Positions 42,793-52,065 of a stretch of 64,000 nucleotides of DNA are shown here, one piece after another. The notes under the pieces are model-generated. The model was not told the origin of the DNA. It searched no databases and saw only the letters and a list, made by a program, of their open reading frames with translations. The stretch's first letter is position 1; every line of letters begins with the position of its first letter. Source of the stretch: Bacillota bacterium. Lineage in GTDB: Bacteria; Bacillota; Clostridia; Ch29. The translations under genes were made by a program, and so were the position numbers. The stretch spans positions 62,001 through 126,000 of the forward strand of contig JABVCK010000005.1 of assembly GCA_013540605.1 (NCBI GenBank). The letters run 5' to 3'.

Positions 42793-44571
42793 TTAAGCCG
42801 GAAGCTGTATCGTTACAGTTGTCCCTGCTCCATGGGTACTGTCTATACTGATCTCCCCGCTGTGGGCTTCAACTATCTCTTTAGCTATTGATAATCCCAG
42901 GCCGGTGCCTCCAAGCTCCCTGGCGCGGGCTTTGTCAACCCGGTAAAACCTCTCAAATATCCTCGGCATATCGCTTTCAGGGATCCCTATCCCGTTATCA
43001 TTGACTACTATTCTGGCTTTTCCATCATTATAATCCAGTACTATTTCTATCTTACCCTTGTCCGGGGTGTATTTAATCGCGTTGCTCACAATATTCAGAA
43101 TAACCTGTTCAATTTTGTCTTTGTCCCCTTCAAACTGCGGGAGAGGAGCCATCTTTCGAACCGTAACCGTATGGCCTTTTTGCTTCACCGGAATATCCAG
43201 CTTTCGAACAACCTCTTCCACTACGTTCTCCAGGCTAAACTGGGATTTATTCCACTGGGTCTTCTGGTAATCCAACCTGGACAGCATAAGCAGGTCTTTG
43301 ACCAGTCTTGTCATTCTCTCTGCTTCGCTGTTCACCACTTGCAGGAAATCCCGGGAGAGTTCCCTATCCTCCAGCACCCCATCCAGCAAGGTTTCCACGT
43401 AGCTTCTTATGGTTGTCAGGGGTGTTCTGAGTTCATGGGAAACATTAGCAACAAACTCTTTCCGCATAGCTTCTAGTTTATGCTGTTCCGTTATGTCCTG
43501 AAATACCACAATATAGCCCATAGTATCCTTTTGTTCGTTTTTAAACGCAGCTGCTTCCACCCTCAATATGGTATCGTTGATCTGTAATATCCTTTCTCCC
43601 TCTGTCCTCTCCTGAATACGACTGAGGTTCAAATCGATATGCGCCTTTGAAAACAACTCGTCCAGCGTTGCACCGCCAACCTCTTCGTCTTCACAGTCAA
43701 GCATCCTCAGCGCCGAAGGGTTTGCGTGGATTATGTCACCCCTGACATTTACAGCTATAACCCCGTCGGTCATATAGGTGAGTATTGCTTCCATCTTTCC
43801 CTTCTCGCTGGCTATTTCCCCCAGAGTTTGCTTTAACTGCTGGGTCAGGTGGTTGAACATCTGTGTAAGCTGTCCGATTTCGTCTGTGGATTTTACTTCC
43901 AGCCGGTGGTCGAAATCCCCTTCTGCCATCAACTGTGCCTTGGAGGTAACCTCCTTAATCGGTCCTGTTATACTCCTCGCAAGAAGAGAGCCCAGGATAA
44001 CCGTTATCACCAGTGCCAGCAGGGTTGCATTGGCCAGTATAGTTTTGGCCTTGTCAAGCGTCATGTTGACCTGCTCCATATCTGCCCTGATATATATTAT
44101 CTTTTCTACCTGGCCCATCTGGTTCTTTACGGGAAAAGCATAGTCCATCAGGTACGCTTCCCCTTTATCGTTTTCTATTACCTCCGATTCCTTGTCCTGG
44201 GTCAATGAAGCCAGCAGAAGGGTTGCCGGCTCTGTGCCCAGCACCTCGCCTATGGGCCGGCTGACAGTATCGGTAAAATTGCTTGCTATTATCTGCCTCT
44301 CGCTGTTAAGGATGTACACTTCCCTTACCTGCGTACCAGTGGCTCCGTCATACCACCTCTCAATGAACTTCTGTATATCGGGAACCGCCACCAGGTTTAT
44401 ATCCCGGATTTGTATATAAATTGTGTTGGCCTGATTGTGCAGGTAGTCGGTAAGGTTGTCTATATGATATTGTTCCAGCTGCGTGATAATTACTGCTCCT
44501 ATTATCACCATAGCCAGGAAAACCAACAAAAAATACATTATTACTATCTTCCACTGAATGCTTTTGAACAT
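42793..44571 (-). CDS. walK: Sensor histidine kinase WalK (YycG)
   Basis: 592 residues with the WalK domain order: membrane helix 10-30, extracellular sensor domain, second membrane helix about 183-203, HAMP (SITGPIKEVTSKAQLMAEGDFDHRL), PAS near 255-360, the phosphoacceptor histidine in FVANVSHELRTPLTTI, and HATPase boxes VSNAIKYT, NDNGIGIP and GGTGLGLSIAKEI. It phosphorylates WalR to control cell-wall metabolism genes. Four bases separate it from walR upstream. The extracellular domain is the size of the Cache-type sensor in Firmicutes WalK. Confidence 0.95.
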   Translation of the reverse strand: MFKSIQWKIVIMYFLLVFLAMVIIGAVIITQLEQYHIDNLTDYLHNQANTIYIQIRDINLVAVPDIQKFIERWYDGATGTQVREVYILNSERQIIASNFTDTVSRPIGEVLGTEPATLLLASLTQDKESEVIENDKGEAYLMDYAFPVKNQMGQVEKIIYIRADMEQVNMTLDKAKTILANATLLALVITVILGSLLARSITGPIKEVTSKAQLMAEGDFDHRLEVKSTDEIGQLTQMFNHLTQQLKQTLGEIASEKGKMEAILTYMTDGVIAVNVRGDIIHANPSALRMLDCEDEEVGGATLDELFSKAHIDLNLSRIQERTEGERILQINDTILRVEAAAFKNEQKDTMGYIVVFQDITEQHKLEAMRKEFVANVSHELRTPLTTIRSYVETLLDGVLEDRELSRDFLQVVNSEAERMTRLVKDLLMLSRLDYQKTQWNKSQFSLENVVEEVVRKLDIPVKQKGHTVTVRKMAPLPQFEGDKDKIEQVILNIVSNAIKYTPDKGKIEIVLDYNDGKARIVVNDNGIGIPESDMPRIFERFYRVDKARARELGGTGLGLSIAKEIVEAHSGEISIDSTHGAGTTVTIQLPA

Positions 44572-44575
44572 TCAA

Positions 44576-45271
44576 TTATACCCTCCTGAAGTAGTAGCCT
44601 ACTCCTCGTTTTGTTATGATGTATTTCGGGTTGCTCGAATCGTCTTCGATTTTCTCCCTGAGCCTTCTAATGGTAACATCTACCGTTCTTACATCTCCGT
44701 AGTACTCGTATCCCCAGACATCCTCCAGAAGGGTCTCCCGGGTGAACACCTGCTCGGCCTGGGATGCCAGAAATTTTATCAGTTCGAACTCCCTCAGAGT
44801 TAGTTCCACTACCCTATCGTCCTTTTTCACCTCATACCTGTTCAGGTCTATTTTAAGATTACCTGACTTAATGATGTTGGACGCACTCTCTCCATTATCC
44901 TGGGGAATTTCAGCCCTTCTAAGATTGGCTTTCACGCGGGCCAGAAGCTCCCTGACTCCAAAGGGCTTTGTTATATAGTCATCCGCTCCCAGCTCCAGCC
45001 CCAGGACCTTGTCCACTTCCTCTTCCTTCGCCGTAAGCATGATTATCGGGGTCTGTATGTCCTGCCTGAGTTTCTTGCACACTGCAAAGCCGTCCATCTT
45101 CGGAAGCATGATGTCTAATAGTATTAAGTCGGGGTTAGTTTTCAGCGTCTTCTCAATCCCTTCCTGTCCGTCAAAGGCCAGCTCCACCGAATAACCTTCC
45201 TTTTCCAGGTTGAACTTAAGGATGTCAGCTATTGGCTTTTCGTCGTCTACAACCAGTATCTTTTTATTCAA
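44576..45271 (-). CDS. walR: Response regulator WalR (YycF)
   Basis: About 231 residues. I prefer TTG 45271, six bases after AGGGGTG, giving MNKKILVVDDEKPIADIL like known WalR; ATG 45277 is the alternative. The receiver domain has the phosphorylated aspartate in LILLDIMLPKMDG, and the C-terminal OmpR-type winged helix reads ELTLREFELIKFLASQAEQVFTRE and VWGYEYYGDVRTVDVTIRRLR. WalR is usually essential in Firmicutes and controls cell-wall hydrolases. It is the first gene of the wal operon. Confidence 0.95.
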   Translation of the reverse strand: MNKKILVVDDEKPIADILKFNLEKEGYSVELAFDGQEGIEKTLKTNPDLILLDIMLPKMDGFAVCKKLRQDIQTPIIMLTAKEEEVDKVLGLELGADDYITKPFGVRELLARVKANLRRAEIPQDNGESASNIIKSGNLKIDLNRYEVKKDDRVVELTLREFELIKFLASQAEQVFTRETLLEDVWGYEYYGDVRTVDVTIRRLREKIEDDSSNPKYIITKRGVGYYFRRV

Positions 45272-45280
45272 TCGCATCAC

Positions 45281-45562
45281 CCCTACATCATTATAATTAA
45301 TATATTAAACTAAAATTTCATTTTTCCTGCCATAAAAGCTACAAACAGTATACTAGGACCTTTGTCCCATATTTTTCCGGGATAGCCGTCCTAATAAAAA
45401 TGAACCTCTGTTCCTATGGACATATGTCGGAATTTGTATAAAATATATTATAGATAATCCCATTTTTGTAAATGGGTATCGAATATTGTAGATCGATCAG
45501 TATGATCCCCCAATCAATCCCCAATTTTTATGTATGCAAGGGTCCCCCAACCCTTGCATATT
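45281..45562. other. walR upstream region with a hairpin
   Basis: No gene. A hairpin TATGCAAGGGT (45533-45543) with ACCCTTGCATA (45550-45560) lies just past the stop of the peptidase MA gene and probably ends its transcription, though no strong T-run follows. The wal promoter should lie in this gap but I cannot fix it. Confidence 0.5.
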
Positions 45563-46360
45563 TCATTGTTGAAGTTCCGACAGCGAATATCCGAGGGAAC
45601 GGGCAAAAGCCGTCTCAAACGCCTGTCCTTTTTTTAGCAGTTGGAACAATGCCAGAACTTCCTCAATGCTGCTTCTCTCCATTATCTCCTTGACAATTAG
45701 AAAGGATTGCTTGTACGCCAAAAACTGGTCCAGTTTGTTGAACTGCAAAGTCAGTTCCCTGACCGTATAGGGTTGTTCCTTGAATATATAATCCTTACCC
45801 CATTCAAACCCGGTTGCCAGGTATTCCTGGTATAATGCAAGACCTTCAGTAAACCAAACCGGATAGTTGCCGCCTGCCATATCATCCATTATCAGGTGAG
45901 TGAGTTCATGGAGATACAGTCCTTTTTCGGCTTCCTGCCCTTCTATCCCCCATTTTTTAGGCGAGATGATGCTAATGGTCCCTGCATAATAAGCCCCCAG
46001 AGTGGTTCCGCCCGACGATAACCTAAGACCTTTTTCAAGGTCTTCCTTATTGGGATAGACTATTATTGTAATCTTATCCTTCGGTTGGTACCCGAAATAA
46101 TCCGCGGCCAAGGCCAATTGCCGTTCCGCTTCTCCGGCGACCCTGTCAACGGTCTCCAAATCTTCCGATGAAAATTTTATTCTAAAGTTTTCGGTATCCT
46201 TTATAAGATATCCGGTTGTTATCCTCTCAAGCCTGTTTCTTTCAATGCTGCCATATATGTTTGCCACTGCGGATTTAATCACGAATAGGTTTCCGAAAAC
46301 AAAAAACAACAGAATTCCTGCCAACAGTAATATAAAACCTCTCTTGAACCCCCCAAACAT
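45563..46360 (-). CDS. Peptidase MA-like, membrane-anchored zinc metalloprotease
   Basis: 265 residues from ATG 46360, with GAGGTG six bases upstream. An N-terminal membrane anchor (about 5-30) is followed by a gluzincin motif, LYLHELTHLI near 150-159, and a glutamate in WFTEGLALYQEYLA about 20 residues later; together these give the HExxH+E zinc ligands. It probably acts on the outside of the membrane. Peptidase MA members are poorly characterised and found in Firmicutes. It lies upstream of walR on the same strand, which hints at a cell-envelope role. Confidence 0.75.
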   Translation of the reverse strand: MFGGFKRGFILLLAGILLFFVFGNLFVIKSAVANIYGSIERNRLERITTGYLIKDTENFRIKFSSEDLETVDRVAGEAERQLALAADYFGYQPKDKITIIVYPNKEDLEKGLRLSSGGTTLGAYYAGTISIISPKKWGIEGQEAEKGLYLHELTHLIMDDMAGGNYPVWFTEGLALYQEYLATGFEWGKDYIFKEQPYTVRELTLQFNKLDQFLAYKQSFLIVKEIMERSSIEEVLALFQLLKKGQAFETAFARSLGYSLSELQQ

Positions 46361-46419
46361 ATTAATCACCTCAAAAAAATTATACCAAAATATTATGTTA
46401 ACTTCATAGGTAAATAATC

Positions 46420-47520
46420 CTATCTGTTCTCAAAAATGATTCTGTCATCTTCTACTCTACCTTCTGTTCCGAATGTTCTGCATAAATCTGTAATTTTTTT
46501 GGTTATAATTTTCTTCTGCTGGTTTTGTGGTATTTGCGGCTGGCTTTTATCCATTATATAAATAGGATATGCATGAACCTCCTTGACATTGTTGTCTTCT
46601 AAAAAAATTTCCAATATCATGCTTTGCTTGTTGTTTTCATCGTTCTGGTCAAATACAAAATTCCCGAGGCTGTATGCAATCAATTTGCCTTTGTAGAATT
46701 CCATTCCCTGCAGAACATGGGGATGATGCCCGAGAATCATATCCGCTCCCCAATCTATTATCCTGTGCGCCAGTTCCTGTTGTTCCTTAGTAACTTTATT
46801 GCTTTCCTCAATGCCCCAGTGCAGGGATACAACCAGAATATCGCATAGGTTCCTAAGTTTTTTTATGTCTTCTTCAATGAGTTCCGCTTTCATCGGTGCC
46901 GTACCTGCAATATCCTGGGTTGCCTCAAAGGTTCTTTTATAAGAATTGCTCCAGTAATAGTTGTAAAACTCATTGTACGCCAGGAACCCGACTCTGACAT
47001 CGTTTTTTACCACTACGATAGGCCTTCTTGCCTGCTCAAGGTTCTCTCCTGCTCCAACATACCCAATTCCCAAAGTTTCCAGCGTGGCTATGGTTTCCAT
47101 CAGCGCGGGAGTATCATAATCAAGAATATGATTGTTGGCCAGCGATAAAACATCAAAGCCGGCATTTTTCAGTCCGATAGACGTCTCAGGCGCTGCCTGG
47201 AACCAGATGACCTTTCCGGGAAGCCTGGTCCCGGATGTAGCCAGGGTGGTTTCAAGATTTCCGAATGAAATATCAGCCCTTGAAGTAATAAAGCTTGTCT
47301 TTTCAAAGGGATAATTCACCGAGTTATTTCTGATCCTGCTTCCCACCACCCGGGCAAGCATGATATCTCCGACTGCTGCCATGACAAGCTGCTTAGGCAA
47401 AGGATCTGCTACAATCTCCTGTTCGGTTTCCTGTATAACCTGCCCGGTCTCGACCGCCTCCGGCCGGCTGCATGCGGTCAGTATAACGCAAATCAGCAGT
47501 AAGAACACGATTTTTTTCAT
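46420..47520 (-). CDS. CapA-family metallophosphatase-like lipoprotein
   Basis: 366 residues. The N-terminus is a lipoprotein signal ending LTAC near residue 17. The CapA/PgsA metallophosphatase-like fold is indicated by AVGDIMLARVVG, FGNLETTLA, SLANNHILDYDTPALMET, SLHWGIEE and ILGHHPHVLQG. Such proteins take part in poly-gamma-glutamate or capsule synthesis, or act as surface hydrolases; no pgsB or pgsC is nearby, so the substrate is open. The start follows a suitable gap from the next gene upstream. Confidence 0.85.
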   Translation of the reverse strand: MKKIVFLLLICVILTACSRPEAVETGQVIQETEQEIVADPLPKQLVMAAVGDIMLARVVGSRIRNNSVNYPFEKTSFITSRADISFGNLETTLATSGTRLPGKVIWFQAAPETSIGLKNAGFDVLSLANNHILDYDTPALMETIATLETLGIGYVGAGENLEQARRPIVVVKNDVRVGFLAYNEFYNYYWSNSYKRTFEATQDIAGTAPMKAELIEEDIKKLRNLCDILVVSLHWGIEESNKVTKEQQELAHRIIDWGADMILGHHPHVLQGMEFYKGKLIAYSLGNFVFDQNDENNKQSMILEIFLEDNNVKEVHAYPIYIMDKSQPQIPQNQQKKIITKKITDLCRTFGTEGRVEDDRIIFENR

Positions 47521-47648
47521 GGCTGCTCAACCTCATAAAATAACAGTTTATTCTAATTTATCCCAAAGAGTATTAAATGTCAATTAACCAAAAGGGACCT
47601 CACAGCATAATATAAATATATGCACCCTTTTCTCGGGAGTGATTGTAT

Positions 47649-48887
47649 ATGGGTATTATGGGAAGCCTCATGAACTGTGCTCTCTTAAGAAATAAAACAG
47701 ACCCTTGCATAAAACAAATGATGGCATATAGGAAGACAAAGAATATACCGGTAATTATTCAATCCTCTGAAGGAATAGACGGCAGAATAAAAAGATGCAT
47801 CAAGAAATTCGGAGGCAGTATGCACGAGGAGTATCCTATTATAAACGCGTGCAGTGCAAATATTCCTCCATCGGGAATAAAGCCTCTGGAATCCCTCTAT
47901 CAGGTCAGGTATTTGACACTGGATTATCCTGTCATATGCCACCTGAACAACCTGAATTCGGCCATCGGAACAGAAAGCGCGCATAGGCTTAAAGTTACGG
48001 GCAAGAATATTACGGTAGCCCTGCTGGATACGGGAACATACCCACACCCTGATATTATACGGCCAAGAAACAGGATCATCCTATTCAAGGATTTTATTGA
48101 CAATGTCGAGTTCCCCTATGACGATAACGGGCATGGAACTTTCACAGCCGGTATAATGCTGGGAAACGGTACAATGTCCGGGAATGAATACATAGGTGCA
48201 GCGCCGGAAGCAAACCTGATCAGCCTTAAGGTGTTGAACCAAAGCGGCAGCGGCAGGGTATCAACCGTCCTATCTGCCCTTCAATGGATTTTGGCTAAGA
48301 AAGAAGCTTACAGGATTAGAATAGTGTGTATCCCCTTAGGCTGCATGAGCTTTCTTCCCTGTGATGTGGATCCCTTATCAAGGGCTGTACAAGTGCTCTG
48401 GGATTCGGGTGTTGTGGTTTGTGCCTCCGCCGGAAACAACGGCCCCTACAACTCGTGGATATCTTCCCCCGGCATCAATCCCAGCATAATCACAGTAGGC
48501 GCAGCGCAGACACGCGGGAAAATCCCATGCCCGGAAAAACCCCTTTGCACGTTTTCAAGCAGGGGATATACTCTGGACGGAAACCAGGGCCCTGATTTTT
48601 TGGCACCGGGTTCGCATATTGTGTCCCTAAACGCCGATACTGCTTTTATCCCAAAAACCGCAGCGGGTCATAGAAGTGCAAAGCTTGAATATTATTACCG
48701 CACAGGTTCAGGGACTTCAGCGGCATGCGCGGCTGTAGCGGGAGCCGCAGCCCTCATCCTGGGCAAAAAGCCCGATTTGTCCCCTGAAGAACTCAAGTCC
48801 CTTCTCAGGCACAGCAGCAAGAGCTTAAACCTGGTTAAAACCCAGCAGGGGTATGGTATCCCGGATATAAATCAAATCCTTGAATGA
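47649..48887 (+). CDS. Subtilisin-family (S8) serine protease, probably intracellular
   Basis: 412 residues from ATG 47649, with GGGAGTGA upstream. The catalytic triad is visible as Asp in VALLDTGTYPHPD near 120, His in DDNGHGTFTAG and Ser in GSGTSAACAAVAG; the oxyanion asparagine is in ASAGNNGPY. The motif around Ser is GTSAA, not the usual GTSMA. No signal peptide or membrane helix is found, so it resembles cytoplasmic AprX-type subtilisins. It is the only plus-strand gene in an otherwise minus-strand block and faces away from the CapA-like gene. Confidence 0.85.
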   Translation: MGIMGSLMNCALLRNKTDPCIKQMMAYRKTKNIPVIIQSSEGIDGRIKRCIKKFGGSMHEEYPIINACSANIPPSGIKPLESLYQVRYLTLDYPVICHLNNLNSAIGTESAHRLKVTGKNITVALLDTGTYPHPDIIRPRNRIILFKDFIDNVEFPYDDNGHGTFTAGIMLGNGTMSGNEYIGAAPEANLISLKVLNQSGSGRVSTVLSALQWILAKKEAYRIRIVCIPLGCMSFLPCDVDPLSRAVQVLWDSGVVVCASAGNNGPYNSWISSPGINPSIITVGAAQTRGKIPCPEKPLCTFSSRGYTLDGNQGPDFLAPGSHIVSLNADTAFIPKTAAGHRSAKLEYYYRTGSGTSAACAAVAGAAALILGKKPDLSPEELKSLLRHSSKSLNLVKTQQGYGIPDINQILE

Positions 48888-48941
48888 CAGGGCTCTTTGC
48901 GATGTCCAGCATAAGCATAAAAGGAGAGGCTTTTCCTCTCC

Positions 48942-50342
48942 TCAGTTACTCAGATATTTCATCGGGTCGGCAGGCACTCCGAACCTCCTCACTTCAAAGT
49001 GCAGGTGCGGTCCCGTGACTCTTCCCGTCTTCCCCGATAAAGCTATGGTTTGACCCTTAAATACCTTGTCTCCCTTTGATACCATAAGCTCATCGTTATG
49101 CCCGTAATAGGTCTCGTAACCGTCCCCGTGATCTATTATCACCAGGTTGCCATAATCGCCATACCTGCCCGCAAACGTTACTGTACCCCCATCTGCCGCT
49201 TTCACCGGGGTCCCCACCGGAACCGATATATCAATACCGGTATGCTGGCGGCCCCATCTCCATCCGAAGCCGGATGTTATCGTACCCCTTGCCGGATACG
49301 CGAAGGTCCCCGTACCCTGGCTTGGCGGCGGTGGTTTGGTTCCCAGGGCTACAAGCCTTGAAACCGGTTCCTTTAAAACTATTTCATCCAGTATCACCCT
49401 TGAAACTTCCTGTCCGTTTTCTTTAACCACCTTGGCTGTGACTTCCCTTTCTCCATAGCTGCCGTTTTTCTTAATAATAGATTCTCCTTTGAAGAACTCA
49501 GTGCTTTCCTTGTACTCAGTTTCAAAGGGCACCCTTTCTCTGTAAACGCGGGTTTCCTCTGTTACAACGGTGACAAAGGGTTTCGGTACAACCATACTCA
49601 GCTGCTGCCCTATCTGCAGCCTCTTCGGGTCAATGCCGGGGTTGGCTTTCTCCAAATCCTCAACGGAGATATTGTTGTTATTGGATATTAGCCAAAGGCT
49701 GTCTCCTTTTTTTACGGTATATACCTTGGTCTCCGTTGTCCCGTTAACGAGGAATCTGATTGCATCTTCAGGGTTTTGGAGGTCTTCAGGCTCAACCGCG
49801 CTTTCTTCAATTTCCACTTTCTCTTTGAAGCGTATATCATCAAAGGTGATACCTTCCTGCTGAACGGCAAAGGTGTGCTTAATCTCATCAAGCACTCCCT
49901 CTGCAGCTTCCCTGCCAAGCAGGGATATCACAGGCTGGTCGTCAATATATATGGTTACCGCTTTTCTCTTCAGGTCGATGGAATTCTTAATCCTTTCCTT
50001 CAATTCTTCCCTTGTAATTATCTCTTCTCCGGACAGCCTGACTTTATACAGCTTCAATTCCGCGCCGATTATCACGCTGTCCTTTCCAAGGTCCTCTCCT
50101 ATCTCTTCGGTAATCTCGGAAACAACGCTCTCCGCAATGGCTTTATCCTTTATTATACCTACCGGGGTTCCGTTTATTTGCACGCTGTATCCTGTATTGC
50201 TTACATACAACAAATATACTCCCGACAATAACACCAGAACGATCAATACCGCTGCTCCAGCCTTTTTCCTGCTCAGGATGGGTTTTTCTATAAGCTTTCT
50301 ATAAAATTCACTTATAGATTTAAGGTTCGGCAGCTTATCCAT
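48942..50342 (-). CDS. Membrane-anchored M23 peptidase with LysM and G5 domains
   Basis: 466 residues from ATG 50342, after AAAGGAGAG; the longer ORF upstream is rejected. Order: cytoplasmic ~35 residues, one membrane helix (AGAAVLIVLVLLSGVYLLYV), a linker region, LysM (KVYTVKKGDSLWLISNNNNIS, about 230-275), G5 (VTEETRVYRERVPFETEYKEST), and the M23 endopeptidase with zinc ligands in QHTGIDISVPVG and GPHLHFEVRR. It probably cuts peptide cross-links in the cell wall or activates such cutting in division or sporulation. The LysM and G5 domains bind peptidoglycan. Confidence 0.9.
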   Translation of the reverse strand: MDKLPNLKSISEFYRKLIEKPILSRKKAGAAVLIVLVLLSGVYLLYVSNTGYSVQINGTPVGIIKDKAIAESVVSEITEEIGEDLGKDSVIIGAELKLYKVRLSGEEIITREELKERIKNSIDLKRKAVTIYIDDQPVISLLGREAAEGVLDEIKHTFAVQQEGITFDDIRFKEKVEIEESAVEPEDLQNPEDAIRFLVNGTTETKVYTVKKGDSLWLISNNNNISVEDLEKANPGIDPKRLQIGQQLSMVVPKPFVTVVTEETRVYRERVPFETEYKESTEFFKGESIIKKNGSYGEREVTAKVVKENGQEVSRVILDEIVLKEPVSRLVALGTKPPPPSQGTGTFAYPARGTITSGFGWRWGRQHTGIDISVPVGTPVKAADGGTVTFAGRYGDYGNLVIIDHGDGYETYYGHNDELMVSKGDKVFKGQTIALSGKTGRVTGPHLHFEVRRFGVPADPMKYLSN

Positions 50343-50387
50343 TGTTGCTCTCCTTTCCAACTTTAGTGCACTACTCCACACTTTGCT

Positions 50388-50414
50388 GGGGACATTCCCT
50401 ATATCGGGGACATT
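50388..50414. repeat. GGGGACATT motif pair between two peptidase genes
   Basis: GGGGACATTCC (50388-50398) and GGGGACATTA (starting about 50406) lie in the gap between the M23 and M1 peptidase genes. The first copy equals the left arm of the palindromic element after murC (6571-6601). This suggests a decayed copy of the same repeat, without its right arm. Confidence 0.4.
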
Positions 50415-50468
50415 ATTAGTTATCTGCTATTGCTGTTTTTTTATACATTTTATCCACTTAGTGGAAGG

Positions 50469-51950
50469 TCATATGCCCTGCGACAGCCACTCATTCACCC
50501 TGTCCTGTATCTCCATGCCGGCTGTATTCTCAACCACACCTAAAAAGTCATTGGTTGTAGCGTTTTCAAAGGAATAGACCTTATAATACGTTTTCAATGC
50601 GTTGAAAAAATCCTGATCCCCCAAAGCTTCTCTGATCTGATGAATAACAACGGCTCCCCCGTAGTAAACAAGGGTGTAGTATTCCTCAGCACTGTCAAAT
50701 TCGGCAAGGCTTCTATGTATGCTCTGTTCCCATGAGCCTTTGTCCCCGCTGTACTTTTTATATCTCTTTCCTATTATATTGTCCAGTACTCCTTCAGCCG
50801 TCTCTTTACCGTACCGGTTTTCATAATACAGGATGGTTGAATACTCGGTAAGCCCTTCATCCAACCAGGGTTCCATTACCTCGTTGTTTCCAATAACCCC
50901 ATACCACCACTGGTGCGCGGTCTCGTGAGCTACAACGTACTCAAGAGAAAAATGACCTTCTTTATTATACAACTCTTTATTAATGATTACAAGATTTGGG
51001 TACTCCATTCCCCCGACATAAAAATCCGCCGCAACCACAGAATAGTTCTTATAGGGGTATTCCCCAAAGAGACTGCTGAATATTTCAATAGATTTGGCCC
51101 CTACTTCAAGGGCCTTTTCTCCGCCTTCATCCTGAAAAAAATATGATTTTACCTTAACATCCCCGACCTTCTTTTCTTTTATTTTGAAGTCTTCGCTTGC
51201 TATCCAGGCAAAATCCCTTACCCTGTTTGCTACAATGCTGATCTCCTTAAAGCCCTTACCATTCTTTTTACTCCGCACAACAACCCCTGCAGCAGCCACT
51301 TCATAACTCTCCGGTATCGTTATGTTTACGCTGTAGTTGCTCACGTCACTATAGAAGGGGTCTCCGAAGCTGTAATACGGGTCTAGATTCCACCCGTTGA
51401 CGTCAAACACCGCCACCACAGGATACCAGTTCGCTCCTTTCACCGTTCTTTGCCCGTAGCCAAAACGGCCGTTACATCTCGGCAGCTTAACAGTATAGTT
51501 CATATCCAGAACTATGTGCTCTCCTGGCTTTAGTGGTTTTGAAAGCTCAACCCTTAGAACGCGTCCGGTACTATTGGTATAACCCCAGGTACCTCCGTCG
51601 CCTTCCACTGACAGGCTGTCAATATTGATAAACCCTATATCAAACCCGTCGGGGTAGGCCATATACATCTCGGACGCCGTGAACGGAACGGAATCTTTAT
51701 CGTTGAAGTAGTTCGGATATAGATGGATATAAATATCTTCCAGTATGGATTCCTCATTATTATAATATGTTATCTGCTGATAGCCCTTGATAATCTTTTC
51801 AACCTCATCGTAGTAGCAGTTTATTGTGTATTGGTTTATCCTTTCCTTATCGAATATAGGCTCGGCATTGCGATCCGCTTCCCACCATCCGGTATTGCAC
51901 GATGTCAGCAGCAGGACCGCAAGCATAATAACCACCGTAATCCTTCTCAA
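50469..51950 (-). CDS. M1-family zinc aminopeptidase lipoprotein
   Basis: 493 residues. A lipoprotein signal (RRITVVIMLAVLLLTSC) anchors it outside. The M1 features are the exopeptidase motif GGMEYPNLVIIN near 315-326 and zinc ligands VVAHETAHQWWYGVIG with the third ligand Glu in WLDEGLTEYST. It probably removes N-terminal residues from extracellular peptides. The gene is between the M23 peptidase and the divergent DnaD-like gene, and the ORF has a suitable start. Confidence 0.9.
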   Translation of the reverse strand: MRRITVVIMLAVLLLTSCNTGWWEADRNAEPIFDKERINQYTINCYYDEVEKIIKGYQQITYYNNEESILEDIYIHLYPNYFNDKDSVPFTASEMYMAYPDGFDIGFINIDSLSVEGDGGTWGYTNSTGRVLRVELSKPLKPGEHIVLDMNYTVKLPRCNGRFGYGQRTVKGANWYPVVAVFDVNGWNLDPYYSFGDPFYSDVSNYSVNITIPESYEVAAAGVVVRSKKNGKGFKEISIVANRVRDFAWIASEDFKIKEKKVGDVKVKSYFFQDEGGEKALEVGAKSIEIFSSLFGEYPYKNYSVVAADFYVGGMEYPNLVIINKELYNKEGHFSLEYVVAHETAHQWWYGVIGNNEVMEPWLDEGLTEYSTILYYENRYGKETAEGVLDNIIGKRYKKYSGDKGSWEQSIHRSLAEFDSAEEYYTLVYYGGAVVIHQIREALGDQDFFNALKTYYKVYSFENATTNDFLGVVENTAGMEIQDRVNEWLSQGI

Positions 51951-52065
51951 AGCCTTCGCCTCCCCTTGATATATAATATTTTTATGCCTAAGTGGGAAGG
52001 GTAATAACTATTATGTTATAATATAATCACCGGAGGTTGGCAAAATTTATCCATGGAGTGATATT

